From Wenyingzhuangia fucanilytica (GTDB lineage: Bacteria; Bacteroidota; Bacteroidia; Flavobacteriales; Flavobacteriaceae), in the NCBI RefSeq assembly GCF_001697185.1, contig NZ_CP014224.1, forward strand, positions 868,001 through 932,000: 64,000 nucleotides of DNA. The letters run 5' to 3'. The notes below the pieces were generated by a model, which was not told the origin of the DNA, did not search any database, and worked only from the letters and a program-made list of their open reading frames with translations. This document shows, piece after piece, positions 44,139 through 55,398 of this stretch; the stretch's first letter is position 1, and each line of letters starts with the position of its first letter. A program made the translations under genes and the position numbers.

Positions 44139-44174
44139 GATAAAGTTTTTTATGTTTTTAAGTTTTATCTGAGA

Positions 44175-44204
44175 CAAAGCTACGTATTAATACGTATGTT
44201 GCAA
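44175..44204 (-). promoter_or_regulatory. Porin-operon promoter with a perfect 16-bp palindrome in the spacer
   Basis: On the - strand a TTG (44204-44202) and a -7 box TAGCTTTG (44182-44175) are 19 bases apart, the ideal Bacteroidota layout. The spacer contains TACGTATTAATACGTA (44181-44196), a perfect palindrome and so a likely operator. The predicted transcription start is around 44168, about 30 bases before the ATG at 44138. Confidence 0.75.
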
Positions 44205-44289
44205 GAAAAAACTACCTGTTTTTTCGCAGTTTTATACGTAACTACCGTGTTTACTAAGTAAGTAGCCCAAAAAATAAGTGAAAAAAAGC

Positions 44290-44320
44290 TTGTTTTCTAT
44301 AATAGTTGTATATACATTTG
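44290..44320 (+). promoter_or_regulatory. MarR-gene promoter with overlapping palindromes
   Basis: TTG (44290-44292) and TACATTTG (44313-44320) are spaced by 20 bases and precede the MarR start by 33 bases. A 10-bp palindrome TGTATATACA (44307-44316) overlaps the -7 box, and AGTTGT (44304) with ACAACT (44329) forms a wider inverted repeat. This looks like an autoregulatory operator. Confidence 0.6.
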
Positions 44321-44352
44321 TTGTATGAACAACTAAAAAAACTGTCAAAATC

Positions 44353-44778
44353 ATGGATAACTTGCATAATAAAGCTGTCATTAACTTAATGTTAACAGGA
44401 AATTATGTTGTAGAAAATATTAATAGTTTCTTAAAGGTTTATGATTTAACCGTGCAACAGTTTAATATATTAAGGATTTTAAGAGGTCAAGATGGATTGC
44501 CAATTAATTTATATGAGTTACAAGATCATATGATACATAAAATGAGTAATACAACTAGATTGGTAGAAAAACTTAGAAAAAAGGAATTATTAGAGCGTAA
44601 GGTTTGTGAATCAAATAGACGAAAGATTGAAATATTGATTACTGATAAAGGTTTAGGTTTGTTAGCAGGTATTGATCAATCTTTAATAGATTTTGAGAAA
44701 AATTTAGTTCACCAACTAAGTAGAGAGGAAATTGTAAAGTTATTAGAGTTATTAAATAAAGTAAAAATCAAATCATAA
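44353..44778 (+). CDS. MarR-family transcriptional regulator
   Basis: The 141-residue protein has the winged-helix MarR pattern: an N-terminal dimer helix, QQFNILRILRGQDGLPINLY, the recognition region HMIHKMSNTTRLVEKLRKKE, and the wing LLERKVCESNRRKIEILITD followed by a C-terminal helix. MarR regulators normally repress their own promoter and nearby genes and are released by small ligands or oxidation; one Cys (in RKVCESN) sits in the wing region. It is 11 bases upstream of a YceI gene and thus likely cotranscribed with it, and divergent from the porin operon across a 214-base region with candidate operators. Confidence 0.9.
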   Translation: MDNLHNKAVINLMLTGNYVVENINSFLKVYDLTVQQFNILRILRGQDGLPINLYELQDHMIHKMSNTTRLVEKLRKKELLERKVCESNRRKIEILITDKGLGLLAGIDQSLIDFEKNLVHQLSREEIVKLLELLNKVKIKS

Positions 44779-44789
44779 AAACAAAAAAA

Positions 44790-45353
44790 ATGAAAACAAC
44801 AAGTATTAAATCAAGAGTATTAGCTGGATTTGCCATTTTAGCATTAACCTTTTCTGCCTTTGCAGTAGAAAAAGATCCTATTAAAGTAGAAAAAAGTACC
44901 ATTGAATGGGTTGGGAAAAAAGTTACCGGTCAGCACAATGGAACCATTTTGTTTAAAGAAGGTGAAGTAAAGTTAAAAAAAGGAGCTTTAGTAGGAGGAA
45001 CGTTTGTAGTGGATATGAATACTATTAATGTTACAGATTTAGAGGGAGAATACAAAGGTAAATTAGAAGGACACTTAAAATCTGATGACTTTTTTGGAGT
45101 AGATAAGTTTCCTGAAGCTACATTTGTAATTACTAGTGTAGAAGGTACAGTAGTAAAAGGAGATTTAACGATTAAAGGACATACAGAAAAAGAATCTTTT
45201 ACTTTAGTTACAAAAAACAATACCATTAGCGGAACTGTGGTAATTGATAGAACTAAGTTTGGAATTAGATACGGATCAAATTCTTTCTTTGATAATTTAA
45301 AGGATAAAGCAATTCATGATGAGTTTGAATTAACTGTAAATATTGCTTTCTAA
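44790..45353 (+). CDS. YceI-family secreted lipid-binding protein
   Basis: The 187-residue protein has a signal peptide ending FSAFAVEK and should be periplasmic. It shows the YceI fold: STIEWVGKKVTGQHNGTILF, GGTFVVDMNTINVTDLEG, HLKSDDFFGVDKFPEATFVI, GDLTIKGHTEKESF and the closing RTKFGIRYGSNSFFDNLKDK. YceI proteins bind polyisoprenoid-like lipids in a beta-barrel; a defined cellular role is lacking. A MarR plus YceI pair is common in flavobacteria. A strong terminator follows at 45383-45416. Confidence 0.93.
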   Translation: MKTTSIKSRVLAGFAILALTFSAFAVEKDPIKVEKSTIEWVGKKVTGQHNGTILFKEGEVKLKKGALVGGTFVVDMNTINVTDLEGEYKGKLEGHLKSDDFFGVDKFPEATFVITSVEGTVVKGDLTIKGHTEKESFTLVTKNNTISGTVVIDRTKFGIRYGSNSFFDNLKDKAIHDEFELTVNIAF

Positions 45354-45382
45354 AATAAGAGCATCATTCAATTAACAAATTT

Positions 45383-45419
45383 AAACCCCGATAGTTAAGG
45401 CTGTCGGGGTTTATTTTTT
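45383..45419 (+). terminator. Terminator after the MarR-YceI operon
   Basis: AAACCCCGATAG pairs with CTGTCGGGGTTT (one G-T pair), loop TTAAGG, and is followed by ATTTTTT. It begins 30 bases after the YceI stop. Confidence 0.9.
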
Positions 45420-45491
45420 AAATCGTATTTTAATATTCTTATATATAAGACCGCTATATTTCTTAAATTCGCAAAACAAATAATTGTACAC

Positions 45492-46847
45492 ATGTCTAAA
45501 TTTGAGTTAAAATTACCCAAAATGGGAGAAAGTGTAGCAGAAGCTACGATTACCTCTTGGTTAAAAGAGGTTGGAGATTTTATTGAGTTAGATGATTCCA
45601 TTGTAGAAATAGCTACAGATAAAGTAGATTCTGATGTACCGTGTGATGTGTCTGGTGTTTTAATAGAAAAAAAATACCAAGAAGGAGATGTTGTTAAAGT
45701 AGGTGAGGTGTTGGCGGTTATTGAAACTAATACGGATGCTGCAGACGCAACTTTGGTTTCTGTGTCTAAAGAAGAGGTTGATGCAGATGTAGAAGAAGCA
45801 GTCGCAACAGTAGAGGCGGAGGTAAATGATGTAATTACTCAAGTATCTACATCCGTAAAAAATACCATTGCCAATACTGATGGGAATTTTTATTCGCCAC
45901 TTGTAAAAAAAATAGCAAGTACAGAAGGAGTGTCTCAAACAGAATTAGATGCTATAGTAGGTACTGGTCTTGATGGTAGGGTAACTAAAGATGATATTTT
46001 AGCATATGTGGCTAAAAAATCTAAAAATACAAGTAAAGTAGAAACTCCTGTAAAAACATCAGCAGAAAAAAGCAGTAAACAAGTTACTGCTACAGAAAAA
46101 GCAGATGTTGCCCCTGTAAACTTAGAAGTAAATTCAGGTGATGAATTGATTACTTTATCTAGAATGGGAAAAATGATATCAGATCATATGGTGCATTCTA
46201 AAAGAAAAGCTTCACATGTACAATCGTTTATTGAAGTTGATGTTACTAATGTGGTAAAGTGGAGAGATAAGGTAAAAGATGAGTTTTTAAAACGCGAAGG
46301 AGAAAAGCTTACCTATACTCCAATTTTTATGATGGCAGTAGCCCAAGCTATTAAAAAGTATCCTTTGGTTAATATTACTTTTGATGGAGTAGACAAAGTA
46401 GTTGTAAAAAAATCTATTAACTTAGGTATGGCTTCAGCTTTACCTGATGGAAATTTAATTGTTCCTGTAATTAAAAGTGCTCAAAACTTAAATTTGGTTG
46501 GTATGACCAAAGCAGTAAACGATTTGGCTTTAAGATCAAAGAACAATGCTTTAAAACCAGAAGATGTAAAAGGTGGTACTTATACTGTTACTAATATCGG
46601 AGGTTTTGGGTCCATTTTTGGAACTCCAATCATCAATCAGCCAGAGAGTGCTATTTTGGCTTTAGGAGCTATTAGAAAAGTACCATCTGTAATAGAAACT
46701 CCAGAAGGAGATTTTATAGGGATAAGACAAAAAATGTACATTTCACATTCTTACGATCATAGAGTGATTAATGGAGCGTTAGGAGGAATGTTTATCAAAG
46801 AAATAAAAGATATTTTAGAGGCTTGGAATATCAATCAAGCGTTATAA
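45492..46847 (+). CDS. Dihydrolipoamide acyltransferase (E2) of a 2-oxo acid dehydrogenase complex
   Basis: The 451-residue cytoplasmic enzyme transfers acyl groups to CoA in a branched-chain-type 2-oxo acid dehydrogenase complex. An N-terminal lipoyl domain has Lys44 in EIATDKVDSDVP as lipoylation site. A peripheral-subunit-binding domain follows (YSPLVKKIASTEGVSQTELD, GLDGRVTKDDILAYV), and then the catalytic domain with GTYTVTNIGGFGS and SHSYDHRVINGA, with His423 catalytic. The linker between is Ala/Val/Lys-rich. E1 and E3 genes are not adjacent. The partner could be branched-chain, pyruvate or 2-oxoglutarate; the single lipoyl domain favours a BkdB-like enzyme. Confidence 0.9.
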   Translation: MSKFELKLPKMGESVAEATITSWLKEVGDFIELDDSIVEIATDKVDSDVPCDVSGVLIEKKYQEGDVVKVGEVLAVIETNTDAADATLVSVSKEEVDADVEEAVATVEAEVNDVITQVSTSVKNTIANTDGNFYSPLVKKIASTEGVSQTELDAIVGTGLDGRVTKDDILAYVAKKSKNTSKVETPVKTSAEKSSKQVTATEKADVAPVNLEVNSGDELITLSRMGKMISDHMVHSKRKASHVQSFIEVDVTNVVKWRDKVKDEFLKREGEKLTYTPIFMMAVAQAIKKYPLVNITFDGVDKVVVKKSINLGMASALPDGNLIVPVIKSAQNLNLVGMTKAVNDLALRSKNNALKPEDVKGGTYTVTNIGGFGSIFGTPIINQPESAILALGAIRKVPSVIETPEGDFIGIRQKMYISHSYDHRVINGALGGMFIKEIKDILEAWNINQAL

Positions 46848-46865
46848 TTAACATATTTTGTAATC

Positions 46866-46910
46866 ATAAAAAAAGCCTGCTATAAGAAATATAGCAGGCT
46901 TTTTTTATGA
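46866..46910. terminator. Bidirectional terminator between E2 and PafA genes
   Basis: The 13-bp stem AAAGCCTGCTATA / TATAGCAGGCTTT at 46872-46902 has a loop AGAAA and A/T runs on both sides. It lies between convergent stop codons at 46847 and 46927. Confidence 0.93.
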
Positions 46911-46926
46911 TTGCGTGTTTTTTGTG

Positions 46927-48582
46927 TTACTCTTTGTTTTGTTCAAAAACTTCTGTTAAAATATCATGAGAACTCATATTAGCTTCTTGAATTTGTAAGA
47001 TGTTAGAAAGTGTTGGAGCAATTTGAGTAATGTTTACCGACTTTTTTACCGTTTTTCCTTTACTGATGTTAGCACCATAAAATAAGATAGGAATGTGAGT
47101 GTCATAGTTGTAACCACTTCCATGGGTAGTTCCTGTTTTAATATAATGGTCGCTAATTACTGCAGGTTCAAAAGCAAGTAAAATATCTCCCGATCTTTTT
47201 TGGTTGTACCCTTCTTGTAGCAAGCTAATTGGAGCTTGGGTAAACTCACTTCTTTGAACAGTGTGTGCAGATACAGCTTTGTAGATATGGGTATAAGTAA
47301 TAATCTCATTAATAATAGAGTTTTCTACTTCTTCAATATTTAAACCTAGTTTAGCAATCTCATCATGATTTAAGAAAATTTGTTCGTTAGAGTAATTTTC
47401 AATCAAATTTGTAGATTGATATTTCTCTTGAGTAAACTCATTTAATTTTTCTAAGAACTTTTTAGATGAAAAATATCCTCCAGGGATTTTATTATCCATC
47501 AAATAATTTGGGATTTGAACCACAGCATGATCAGCGGTAACAAATAAAACATAGTTGTTTTTACCTACTTTTTTATTTAGGTAGCTAATAAAATCATCTA
47601 TATCATTATTTAAACGGATGTAAGCATCTTCTGTTTCTTTAGACATCGCTCCGTATTTATGACCAATATAATCTGTACAAGAAATACTAATGGCTAAAAA
47701 GTCTGAGTAATTTTTGTTTTTTCCTAATTCTTCGTTTTTTACAATTTCTTTGGCAAAACCTAAAGTCATTGTATTTCCAAAAGGAGTTGTTTTTAATAAA
47801 CTATATCCTCCGTTTTTTTCTTTTAGAGTAGCCAAGTCATGAGGAAAAATAGGTTTTTCTTCTCCTTTGAATACTCCTTCGTAGTGATTATGGTCTTTAA
47901 TACTCTCAGTATAATCATTGATGTTTTTTTCAGTCATCCAAGGAGACGCTAAATATTCATCAAGTTGAACTTTATTTGTAGTATTATATAAACTTACCCA
48001 ATTAGGTAGTTCCTTAGTGTAATAGCTACTAGTAACCCAATTACCTACTTTACCACCATCAAACCAATAAGCGATGTCTGCCGAATGCCCAGCTGGTAAA
48101 ATAGCTGATCTATCTTTAACGGCAACACCAATTACTTTTCCGTTAAAGTTTTGAGTCAATTTTAATTGATCTGCAACAGTAGAGGCAATTAATCTTTTAG
48201 GAGATTTTTTTCCTTCGTTTGTAGTACTACCAACGGTTTCAAAGTTTTCATCATCTACAACATAAATAGATTTTTTTTCATATTTATCGTACCAGTTATT
48301 TCCAATGATTCCGTGGTCTTTAGGTGTTGTACCTGTATAAATAGAGGCATGTCCAACAGCAGTATATGTTGGGATATAGTTGTAGTGGGCATTTTCAAAG
48401 GTTGTTCCGTTCTCAATAATTTCATTAAATCCTTTAGAACCAAACTTGTCTTTAAACCTTTGTAAATAGTCGTATCTCATTTGATCAACAACAATTCCTA
48501 CAACCAATTTAGGTTTTTTAGCTGTTTGTGCATTTCCAATAAAAATGCTACTTAATAAAAGTAGACTAGCTAGTTTTCTCAT
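46927..48582 (-). CDS. pafA: PafA-type alkaline phosphatase
   Basis: The 551-residue phosphatase has a signal peptide ending IFIGNAQ and should act in the periplasm as a phosphate-insensitive phosphomonoesterase. It has the alkaline-phosphatase-superfamily core with metal ligand VVGIVVDQMRYDYL and nucleophile segment NYIPTYTAVGHASIYTG, with Thr74 predicted as nucleophile instead of the usual Ser, as in the characterised flavobacterial PafA. The PafA-specific lysine-arginine pair is in IGVAVKDRSAILPAGHSAD. Metal ligands further on are VTADHAVVQIP and GTTHGSGYNYDTHIPILFYG. It is monocistronic, ending at the shared terminator. Confidence 0.93.
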   Translation of the reverse strand: MRKLASLLLLSSIFIGNAQTAKKPKLVVGIVVDQMRYDYLQRFKDKFGSKGFNEIIENGTTFENAHYNYIPTYTAVGHASIYTGTTPKDHGIIGNNWYDKYEKKSIYVVDDENFETVGSTTNEGKKSPKRLIASTVADQLKLTQNFNGKVIGVAVKDRSAILPAGHSADIAYWFDGGKVGNWVTSSYYTKELPNWVSLYNTTNKVQLDEYLASPWMTEKNINDYTESIKDHNHYEGVFKGEEKPIFPHDLATLKEKNGGYSLLKTTPFGNTMTLGFAKEIVKNEELGKNKNYSDFLAISISCTDYIGHKYGAMSKETEDAYIRLNNDIDDFISYLNKKVGKNNYVLFVTADHAVVQIPNYLMDNKIPGGYFSSKKFLEKLNEFTQEKYQSTNLIENYSNEQIFLNHDEIAKLGLNIEEVENSIINEIITYTHIYKAVSAHTVQRSEFTQAPISLLQEGYNQKRSGDILLAFEPAVISDHYIKTGTTHGSGYNYDTHIPILFYGANISKGKTVKKSVNITQIAPTLSNILQIQEANMSSHDILTEVFEQNKE

Positions 48583-48678
48583 TATGATATTGTCTTTTAT
48601 TTTGTACGGGATTAAAAGTAGTTATATTAGAGTAATTGTTTGTTAAGGATTTGATATTTTAGCTTAAAATTTTTATAC

Positions 48679-49419
48679 ATGAACTATTTAAAAAGCATAG
48701 GTGCCTATGTAATTATGTTAAAGAGTGTTTTTAAAAGACCTCAAAAAGGAAAAATATTTTGGGAAGCAGTCTTTAGAGAAATTGATGATTTAGGAGTAAA
48801 GTCTGTTGGGATTGTGGCTTTTATCTCTTTTTTTATAGGTGGGGTAGTAGCCATACAAACAGCGTTAAATTTAGAAGATCCAATTATTCCAAAAGATTTG
48901 ATTGGATTTGCAACAAAAAGATCAATGATTTTAGAGTTTTCATCAACCTTTATCATGGTTATTTTAGCAGGTAAAGTAGGGTCATATATAACATCAAGTA
49001 TAGGAACTATGAGAGTTACTGAGCAGATAGATGCCTTAGAGGTAATGGGGATTAATTCTTTAAATTATTTAGTATTACCTAAAATATTAGCCACTGTTTT
49101 TTTCTATCCTTTTATAGTGTTGTTGGCAATGTTCTTAGGGATTTTTGGTGGATGGATTGCTGGTATTGCTACAGGCTTGTTTAAACCAGAAGATTATATT
49201 GCTGGAATTCAATTAGACTTTCAACCTTATTTAATATCGTATAGTTTGATAAAATCAATTGTATTTGCTTTCTTAATTGCAACCATTCCTTCTTATTTTG
49301 GATACTTTGTAAAAGGAGGTTCTTTAGAAGTAGGTAGGGCTAGTACTAAGGCTGTGGTTTGGACAATTGTAGTTATTATATTTTCCAATTATTTTTTAAC
49401 CCAAATGTTGTTAAGCTAA
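48679..49419 (+). CDS. MlaE-type ABC transporter permease
   Basis: The 246-residue inner-membrane permease has the MlaE/TrnL architecture with five or six membrane segments: VGIVAFISFFIGGVVAIQTA, ILEFSSTFIMVILAGKVGSY, RVTEQIDALEVMGINSLNYL (the conserved cytoplasmic coupling helix) and a C-terminal segment VVWTIVVIIFSNYFLTQML. It would move phospholipids between membranes as part of an Mla-like system. The ATPase gene follows three bases downstream. The MCE-domain partner protein (MlaD-like) is not adjacent in this window. Confidence 0.92.
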   Translation: MNYLKSIGAYVIMLKSVFKRPQKGKIFWEAVFREIDDLGVKSVGIVAFISFFIGGVVAIQTALNLEDPIIPKDLIGFATKRSMILEFSSTFIMVILAGKVGSYITSSIGTMRVTEQIDALEVMGINSLNYLVLPKILATVFFYPFIVLLAMFLGIFGGWIAGIATGLFKPEDYIAGIQLDFQPYLISYSLIKSIVFAFLIATIPSYFGYFVKGGSLEVGRASTKAVVWTIVVIIFSNYFLTQMLLS

Positions 49420-49422
49420 GTT

Positions 49423-50184
49423 ATGATAGAAGTAAAAGGTATATATAAAAGTTTTGGAGAGGCATCTGTATTAAAAGGAATTGATGCTAGTTTTGAACCA
49501 GGGAAAACAAGTTTAATTATAGGGCAAAGTGGATCTGGTAAAACAGTGTTTTTAAAAACCCTATTAGGTTTGCACATACCAGACCAAGGAACCATATCAT
49601 ATAATGGACAGACTACAGAGTCGATGTCTATTGAAGAAAAAAGACAATTAAAACAAGATTTAGGAATGGTTTTTCAAGGTTCTGCCTTGTTTGATTCTTT
49701 AACGGTAGAAGAAAATGTAATGTTTCCTTTAAAAATGTTTACCAATCAATCTAAAGCAGAAATGTTAGACAGGGTAAATTTTGTTTTGAATAGGGTGAAT
49801 TTAAAAAATTCCAATCATAAGTTTCCAGCAGAACTTTCTGGAGGAATGCAAAAACGTGTGGCTATTGCAAGAGCGATTGTAACCAATCCTAAATATTTAT
49901 TTTGTGATGAACCAAATTCCGGTTTAGATCCTAGAACAGCAATTGTAATAGATAATTTAATACAGGAAATTACGGATGAATATCAAATAACAACGGTAAT
50001 AAACACCCATGATATGAATTCTGTGATGGAAATTGGAGAAAAAATTATTTTTTTAAAGGATGGATTAAAAGAGTGGGAAGGGACTAGTAACGATATATTC
50101 AAAACTGATAATGAAGCAGTTGTGAATTTTGTGTATAGTTCTAATTTATTCAAGAAAGTACGTAAGGCATATTTAGAAGAATAA
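49423..50184 (+). CDS. MlaF-type ABC transporter ATPase
   Basis: The 253-residue ATPase has Walker A GQSGSGKT, Q-loop DLGMVFQGSALFDSLTVEEN, the signature ELSGGMQKRVAIARA and Walker B LFCDEPNSGLDP with the H-loop TVINTHDMNSVME. It pairs with the MlaE-type permease upstream (gap three bases) as a phospholipid transporter. The H-loop His and catalytic Glu are present, so it should be active. It ends 14 bases before the promoter of the tRNA cluster. Confidence 0.93.
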   Translation: MIEVKGIYKSFGEASVLKGIDASFEPGKTSLIIGQSGSGKTVFLKTLLGLHIPDQGTISYNGQTTESMSIEEKRQLKQDLGMVFQGSALFDSLTVEENVMFPLKMFTNQSKAEMLDRVNFVLNRVNLKNSNHKFPAELSGGMQKRVAIARAIVTNPKYLFCDEPNSGLDPRTAIVIDNLIQEITDEYQITTVINTHDMNSVMEIGEKIIFLKDGLKEWEGTSNDIFKTDNEAVVNFVYSSNLFKKVRKAYLEE

Positions 50185-50198
50185 AATTTTATTTTTCT

Positions 50199-50229
50199 TT
50201 TGTGTAACTGTATAAAAGTCCTATATTTG
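50199..50229 (+). promoter_or_regulatory. Consensus promoter of the tRNA cluster
   Basis: TTTG (50199-50202) and TATATTTG (50222-50229) are 19 bases apart, matching both halves of the Bacteroidota housekeeping promoter. The -7 box lies 26 bases before the first tRNA. Confidence 0.85.
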
Positions 50230-50255
50230 CACCCGCAATAACGAGTGGTATTAAT

Positions 50256-50328
50256 GACCTGGTAGCTCAGTTGGTAGAGCATCTCCCTTTTAAGGAGAGG
50301 GTCCTGGGTTCGAGCCCCAGCCCGGTCA
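50256..50328 (+). tRNA. tRNA-Lys (anticodon TTT), copy 1
   Basis: The 73-base sequence folds as a cloverleaf: acceptor GACCTGG / CCCGGTC with one G-T pair, D arm GCTC / GAGC, anticodon stem TCTCC / GGAGA with loop CTTTTAA giving anticodon TTT, and T arm CTGGG TTCGAGC CCCAG. The discriminator is A and CCA is not encoded. Confidence 0.97.
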
Positions 50329-50360
50329 CAAATTTTAACACATAACACAAGTTATTGCAT

Positions 50361-50442
50361 GGTGAGATACTCAAGCGGCCAACGAGGGCGGACTGTAAAT
50401 CCGCTGACTACGTCTTCGCAGGTTCGAATCCTGCTCTCACCA
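50361..50442 (+). tRNA. tRNA-Tyr (anticodon GTA)
   Basis: This is an 82-base class II tRNA with acceptor GGTGAGA / TCTCACC, anticodon stem GCGGA / TCCGC and loop CTGTAAA (anticodon GTA), a long variable arm GACTACGTCTTC, and T arm GCAGG TTCGAAT CCTGC. It sits 32 bases after the first tRNA-Lys. Confidence 0.96.
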
Positions 50443-50447
50443 CGGAC

Positions 50448-50520
50448 GACCTGGTAGCTCAGTTGGTAGAGCATCTCCCTTTTAAGGAGAGGGTCCTGGG
50501 TTCGAGCCCCAGCCCGGTCA
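50448..50520 (+). tRNA. tRNA-Lys (anticodon TTT), copy 2
   Basis: The sequence is identical to 50256-50328 over all 73 bases. It begins five bases after tRNA-Tyr, so the three are certainly processed from one transcript. Confidence 0.97.
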
Positions 50521-50521
50521 C

Positions 50522-50552
50522 AAAAGCCTCCCTTTAGGGAGGCTTTTTTTAT
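50522..50552 (+). terminator. Terminator of the tRNA cluster
   Basis: A 9-bp stem AAGCCTCCC / GGGAGGCTT with loop TTTA (50524-50545) is followed by TTTTT, starting directly after the last tRNA. Confidence 0.93.
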
Positions 50553-54175
<3,623 letters not shown>

Positions 54176-54187
54176 TTTATTTAACAA

Positions 54188-54224
54188 AAAAGGCTCTTTC
54201 TATGCCAAGGAAGAGCCTTTTTTG
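54188..54224 (+). terminator. Terminator after the LacZ-type GH2 gene
   Basis: AAGGCTCTT pairs with AAGAGCCTT around a TCTATGCCAAGG loop (54190-54219), followed by TTTTTT. Confidence 0.88.
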
Positions 54225-54275
54225 TTTTGTAGAAAAAATAAAAAATAATTATAAATTAATTTAAGAGCTTAAATT

Positions 54276-55394
54276 ATGAATAGAAAAGATTTTATAAAGG
54301 TATCTATGGTGGCTACTGCAGGAACCATGTTATTTCCTAGTTGTATGGGTAGTAGTAATTATATTCCAAAATATTTAGAAGACTATAAGGATTTATATGC
54401 AAGTAACCCTAGAGAGGCAGCCATTCAGTGGTTTAAAGATGCTAAATATGGTATGTTTATTCATTATGGATTGTATTCTATATTGGGGAGGCACGAGTGG
54501 GTGCAGTACAACGAAAAAATACATGTAGCAGAGTATGCTAAGCTAAAAGATCAGTTTACTGCAGATAAATTTGATGCAGACTTTATTACAGATTTAGCCT
54601 TAGAAGCGGGAATGAAATATATTAATTTAACCACTCGTCATCATGATAGTTTCTGTTTGTGGGACACTAAATATACAGATTTTAATAGTGTTAACTCACC
54701 TGCGAAAAGAGATTTGGTAGCGGAGCTTTCAGAGCAGTGCAATAAAAAAGGAATAGCCTTATTTTTGTATTATTCACATGGTAGAGATTGGAGGCATCCA
54801 GATGCACCAAATAATGATAAATGGGGTGGAGCTGCTAGGCCAAAGTTTGAAACAAAAGAGCCTTTTTATAATTATGGAGAAAACCATGATTTAAACAGAT
54901 ATTTGGAGTTTATGACCAATCAAGTAGATGAGTTGTTAACAAATTATAAAGATGTTGCAGGTATTTGGTTAGATGGTTTTTCAACACCAGCATCTAGAGA
55001 TCGTTCTTTGTTTAAATGTCAAGAATTGTACGATTTAATTCATGCAAAACAACCTCAAGTTTTGGTGTCATACAAGCAAGGAATGTTAGGAACAGAAGAT
55101 TTTTTAGCACCTGAGAGAAAATATAAAGAAGGAGAAAAAATAGACAAACCTTTAGAAATATGCGATCATTTACAAAGACACGGTTGGGGATATACCAAAG
55201 CTCAAGATGGAAAGCACAAAACAAAAGAAGAGGTTATAAAGATGTTAAAAAAAGCGAATAGCTATCCTGCTAATTTACTGTTAAACACTGGGCCATTACC
55301 ATCTGGAGAAATGCATCCAGAAGATGTTAAAGTGCTAAGAGAGGTAGGTAAAGAAATTCGTAATAAAGGTTGGAAAGCAGTCTTAAATTCTTAA
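54276..55394 (+). CDS. GH29 alpha-L-fucosidase
   Basis: The 372-residue enzyme is probably a lipoprotein (signal MVATAGTMLFPSC). The catalytic barrel carries the GH29 strings WFKDAKYGMFIHYGLYSILG, YINLTTRHHDSFCLWDTKYT, ALFLYYSHGRDWRHPDAP and VAGIWLDGFSTPA, with Asp233 as predicted nucleophile. The C-terminus ends with NSYPANLLLNTGPLPSG EMHPEDV, normal for the family. The length is short because the usual extra beta domain is absent, as in many Bacteroidota fucosidases. It should remove alpha-L-fucose from galactan or fucan side chains. The sulfatase gene starts four bases after its stop. Confidence 0.94.
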   Translation: MNRKDFIKVSMVATAGTMLFPSCMGSSNYIPKYLEDYKDLYASNPREAAIQWFKDAKYGMFIHYGLYSILGRHEWVQYNEKIHVAEYAKLKDQFTADKFDADFITDLALEAGMKYINLTTRHHDSFCLWDTKYTDFNSVNSPAKRDLVAELSEQCNKKGIALFLYYSHGRDWRHPDAPNNDKWGGAARPKFETKEPFYNYGENHDLNRYLEFMTNQVDELLTNYKDVAGIWLDGFSTPASRDRSLFKCQELYDLIHAKQPQVLVSYKQGMLGTEDFLAPERKYKEGEKIDKPLEICDHLQRHGWGYTKAQDGKHKTKEEVIKMLKKANSYPANLLLNTGPLPSGEMHPEDVKVLREVGKEIRNKGWKAVLNS

Positions 55395-55398
55395 TAAA

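Noticed and set aside
50355-50537. Short open frame through the tRNA cluster
   Set aside because: It overlaps two tRNA genes completely and has no independent coding evidence.
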